Part shown: piece after piece, positions 62,086 to 64,000 of the stretch | Layout: each line of letters opens with the position of its first letter | Position numbering within the stretch: position 1 is the first letter of the stretch | Assembly (NCBI GenBank): GCA_014075275.1 | Contig: CP046179.1 | Span: forward strand, 366,501-430,500 | Origin: Boseongicola sp. | GTDB taxonomy: Bacteria > Pseudomonadota > Alphaproteobacteria > Rhodobacterales > Rhodobacteraceae | DNA: 64,000 nt | Reading direction: 5' to 3' | Program-made: the position numbers and the translations under genes | The notes under the pieces: model-generated | The model's database searches: none | What the model saw: only the letters and a program-made list of their open reading frames with translations | Told to the model about the DNA's origin: nothing

Positions 62086-63030
62086 CTATCTTTTGCGTGC
62101 TTGGCTTGGTGTTTCACCAAATGTTTCTTTGAATGCCCGCGCAAAACTGGATGCGTTTTCGTAACCTGTACGTGTGGCAATCTCTGACAGGGATATCGAC
62201 AGATCTTCGCAGAAGCGCCGAGCCGCATTCAGGCGTAGTCTTTGGTAAACTTTGCGGGGTGGAGCGCCGAAAGATCGATTGAATCTCTGTTCCAGATCTT
62301 TTTGGCGGCAACCTGCATGGCGCGCAAGTTGCGCGGCAGACAACGGGTTTTCGATGTTAGCTTCCATGGCTGCCAGTGCGCGCCGAATGCGTTTGTCGCC
62401 TTCGGGCGGCTCCATCGGCCCGGGGGAAGTCGCGTCCGGAACCGCAAACAGTGCTGCAATTTGCAGAGTAAGTGCCGTACCATGACGTCGCGCAATAAGG
62501 TGCATCATCATTTCAAAGGCGGTGATGGCGCCACTGGCCGTCAATCGATCACCATCGTCAATCCAGCGTTCGCGCTGCGCGTGAACGTTCGGAAAAGCCT
62601 CTTCGAACTCTTCGAAATTGTCGTAATGGATGGTAGCGCGCCTGTTTTCCAGCAAACCCGCCGTTGCCATCAGCCAGGCACCTCCGTCGATACCTATCAT
62701 TGTGTTGAAACGATTTCCGGCCGAACGCAGTTGCCGTGACAGTGTATCGGTGGCGATTTCTCGGTATCCGTAGCTGGGCAATAAGATCAGCGCATCGCCT
62801 TTGGCAGTTGCCGTCAGCGGGCCATCCGGCACGATGGTTATTTCGGACGAGCTTTTGACCACGCGTCCGTCCAACGTGACCGCCTGCCATTCATACGCGC
62901 GCCAGCCCAGAAACGTGTTCGCTGCACGCAGTGGCTCTAAAGCATTGGCGAACACGTGGGAAGAAAACCGATCAAACAGCACAAACGTCATACTGGCGGA
63001 CTCAGAAGATGGAATTATCCATTCACGCAT
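62086..63030 (-). CDS. GlxA-type regulator (DJ-1/PfpI-like sensor plus AraC HTH), probable carnitine regulator
   Basis: 314 residues. Residues 1-190 are the DJ-1/PfpI-like fold (VLFDRFSSHVFANALEPLRAAN; TMIGIDGGAWLMATAGLLENRRATIHYDNFEEFEEAFP), with a Gly at the usual catalytic Cys position. Residues 215-310 are an AraC helix-turn-helix (LSAAQLARHAGCRQKDLEQRFNRSFG; LSEIATRTGYENASSFARAFKETFGETPS). This type regulates carnitine, betaine and similar catabolism (CdhR, GbdR). It is divergent from a BKACE gene, which supports carnitine or a similar substrate. Confidence 0.88.
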   Translation of the reverse strand: MREWIIPSSESASMTFVLFDRFSSHVFANALEPLRAANTFLGWRAYEWQAVTLDGRVVKSSSEITIVPDGPLTATAKGDALILLPSYGYREIATDTLSRQLRSAGNRFNTMIGIDGGAWLMATAGLLENRRATIHYDNFEEFEEAFPNVHAQRERWIDDGDRLTASGAITAFEMMMHLIARRHGTALTLQIAALFAVPDATSPGPMEPPEGDKRIRRALAAMEANIENPLSAAQLARHAGCRQKDLEQRFNRSFGAPPRKVYQRLRLNAARRFCEDLSISLSEIATRTGYENASSFARAFKETFGETPSQARKR

Positions 63031-63104
63031 AGTTTTGACTAAACGTGCACAATTGCATTCGTCAACCTGTCTATTGTGATTCCAAGAAAAGCAGGGAGTT
63101 CAAG

Positions 63105-64000
63105 ATGCCTCTGGAAATGAACAAAGATGTATTCATTACCTGTGCGGTGACCGGATCGGGCAGCACGCAGGATCGCAGCCCCCATGTGCCACGAAGCCCC
63201 AAAGAGATTGCAGACAGTGCAATTGAAGCCGCGAAAGCCGGAGCGGCCGTCGTTCACTGCCATGTCCGGGACCCGGAAACGGGCGTGCCATCCAGAGACC
63301 TAGGCCTTTATCGCGAGGTAACCGAACGCATTCGTGATGCCGAAGTTGACATGGTCCTGAACCTGACTGCTGGCATGGGGGGTGACATGGTGTTCGGTCC
63401 GACCGATGCGCCACTTCCCTTGAATGCCAATGGAACCGATATGGCCGGAGCAGTTGAGCGCGTTGCACATGTGGCCGAATGTCGGCCCGAGATCTGTACG
63501 CTGGATTGCGGTACAATGAATTTTTCCGAAGCTGATTACGTCATGACCAATACGCCCGGTATGCTGAATGCAATGGGGTCCTTGATGACCGAAATGGGTG
63601 TTAAGCCCGAGATCGAGGCGTTTGATACCGGTCATCTTTGGTTCGCCAAACAGCTTGTCGCAGATGGCGTGCTTGAAAGTCCGGCTTTGGTTCAATTGTG
63701 CATGGGTGTGCCTTGGGGTGCGCCTGACGACCTGAACACATTTATGGCTATGGTGAACAATGTTCCAAAGGATTGGACATTTTCTGCCTTCGCGCTTGGT
63801 CGAAATCAGATGGCCTATGTCGCTGCTGCAGTTCTTGCCGGAGGCAACGTCAGGGTTGGATTGGAAGACAATCTTTGGCTGGGCAAGGGCCAATTGGCGA
63901 CAAACGCGCAGCTTGTTTCGCGCGCTGTTGGTATAATCGAAGGACCGGGTTCAAGAGTGATAGGACCGGCCGAAGTGCGAACCAAATTGGGGCTTACCAA
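63105..64000 (+). CDS. BKACE (beta-keto acid cleavage) enzyme, 3' end off window
   Basis: The first 298 residues of a DUF849/BKACE TIM-barrel lyase. VFITCAVTGSGSTQDRSPHVPRSPKEIADSAIEAAKAGAAVVHCHVRDPETG holds the zinc-binding His-x-His, then DMVLNLTAGMGGD, FDTGHLW and VRVGLEDNLWLGKGQLATNAQLV. BKACE enzymes condense a beta-keto acid with acetyl-CoA; one type cleaves dehydrocarnitine to betaine and acetoacetyl-CoA. The divergent GlxA regulator supports that role. GGGAG precedes the ATG at 63105. Confidence 0.9.
   Translation, partial: MPLEMNKDVFITCAVTGSGSTQDRSPHVPRSPKEIADSAIEAAKAGAAVVHCHVRDPETGVPSRDLGLYREVTERIRDAEVDMVLNLTAGMGGDMVFGPTDAPLPLNANGTDMAGAVERVAHVAECRPEICTLDCGTMNFSEADYVMTNTPGMLNAMGSLMTEMGVKPEIEAFDTGHLWFAKQLVADGVLESPALVQLCMGVPWGAPDDLNTFMAMVNNVPKDWTFSAFALGRNQMAYVAAAVLAGGNVRVGLEDNLWLGKGQLATNAQLVSRAVGIIEGPGSRVIGPAEVRTKLGLT

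Overview
The window looks like a chromosomal segment of a marine Rhodobacterales (Roseobacter-type) alphaproteobacterium. The reasons are the moderately high GC content, many overlapping ATGA/GTGA gene junctions, an aerobic-type cobalamin gene set, a VPLPA-CTERM protein, several binding-protein ABC uptake systems for amino acids, peptides and polyamines, and the Rhodobacterales-like mix of proS-lolC-lolD, DUF1523 and denD. This is inferred from gene content; I could run no database search. No tRNA, rRNA, CRISPR array, IS transposase, integrase or phage gene was seen.

Layout. 1-4.2 kb: edge-truncated Tat-type peptide-binding protein, AraC regulator, MFS carrier, GST-like protein. 4.2-10.1 kb: minus-strand cluster of terB-like, phnD-like, amino-acid ABC ATPase, binding protein, two permeases and a glutamine-synthetase-like ligase. 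10.1-12.3 kb: AT-richer island with a secreted unknown and a SnoaL-LuxR hybrid regulator. 12.4-20.5 kb: housekeeping genes (pyrG, secG, ppk, an Hda-like gene, an AI-2E-type permease, proS). 20.5-26.4 kb: MFS, peroxiredoxin and MttB-like methyltransferase lying between proS and lolCD. 26.4-31 kb: small membrane proteins, a tiny Cys/His-rich secreted peptide between direct repeats, DUF6338, parE. 31-36.4 kb: VPLPA-CTERM protein, DUF1523, P1-family peptidase, formamidase-like hydrolase and a broken gabD. 36.6-41.6 kb: ECF sigma factor with a VWA protein, a PhyH-type oxygenase and a divergent LacI regulator. 41.9-50.5 kb: denD and the late cobalamin genes (phosphatase, cobS, cobT, cobO, HAD, cobQ, cobC, cbiB, cobU). 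50.6-56.9 kb: polyamine catabolism and uptake (spuC-like, GntR, potFGHI). 57-64 kb: dnaE2 remnant, ferredoxin, FG-GAP protein, a large GspL/PilM plus GspC/PilP-like fusion, a SIMPL protein, and a GlxA-type regulator divergent from a BKACE enzyme, probably for carnitine use.

How the genes connect. Nitrogen-compound uptake and breakdown recurs: an amino-acid ABC system with a PuuA-like ligase, a polyamine ABC system with putrescine aminotransferase, a decayed succinate-semialdehyde dehydrogenase, a non-pyrrolysine MttB homologue and a probable carnitine module. Cobalamin assembly genes cover adenosylation through nucleotide-loop assembly.

The most unusual non-coding signal is two families of intergenic elements. 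One is short palindromes whose arms differ in sequence but stay complementary around a fixed ACG/CGT spacer. The other is GC-rich hairpins followed by one of two conserved AT-rich cores. The strongest candidates for undescribed biology are the fused secretion/pilus-like protein (58864-61209), the SnoaL-LuxR regulator (11290-12312), the covarying palindromes, and a shared operator flanking the GntR gene.
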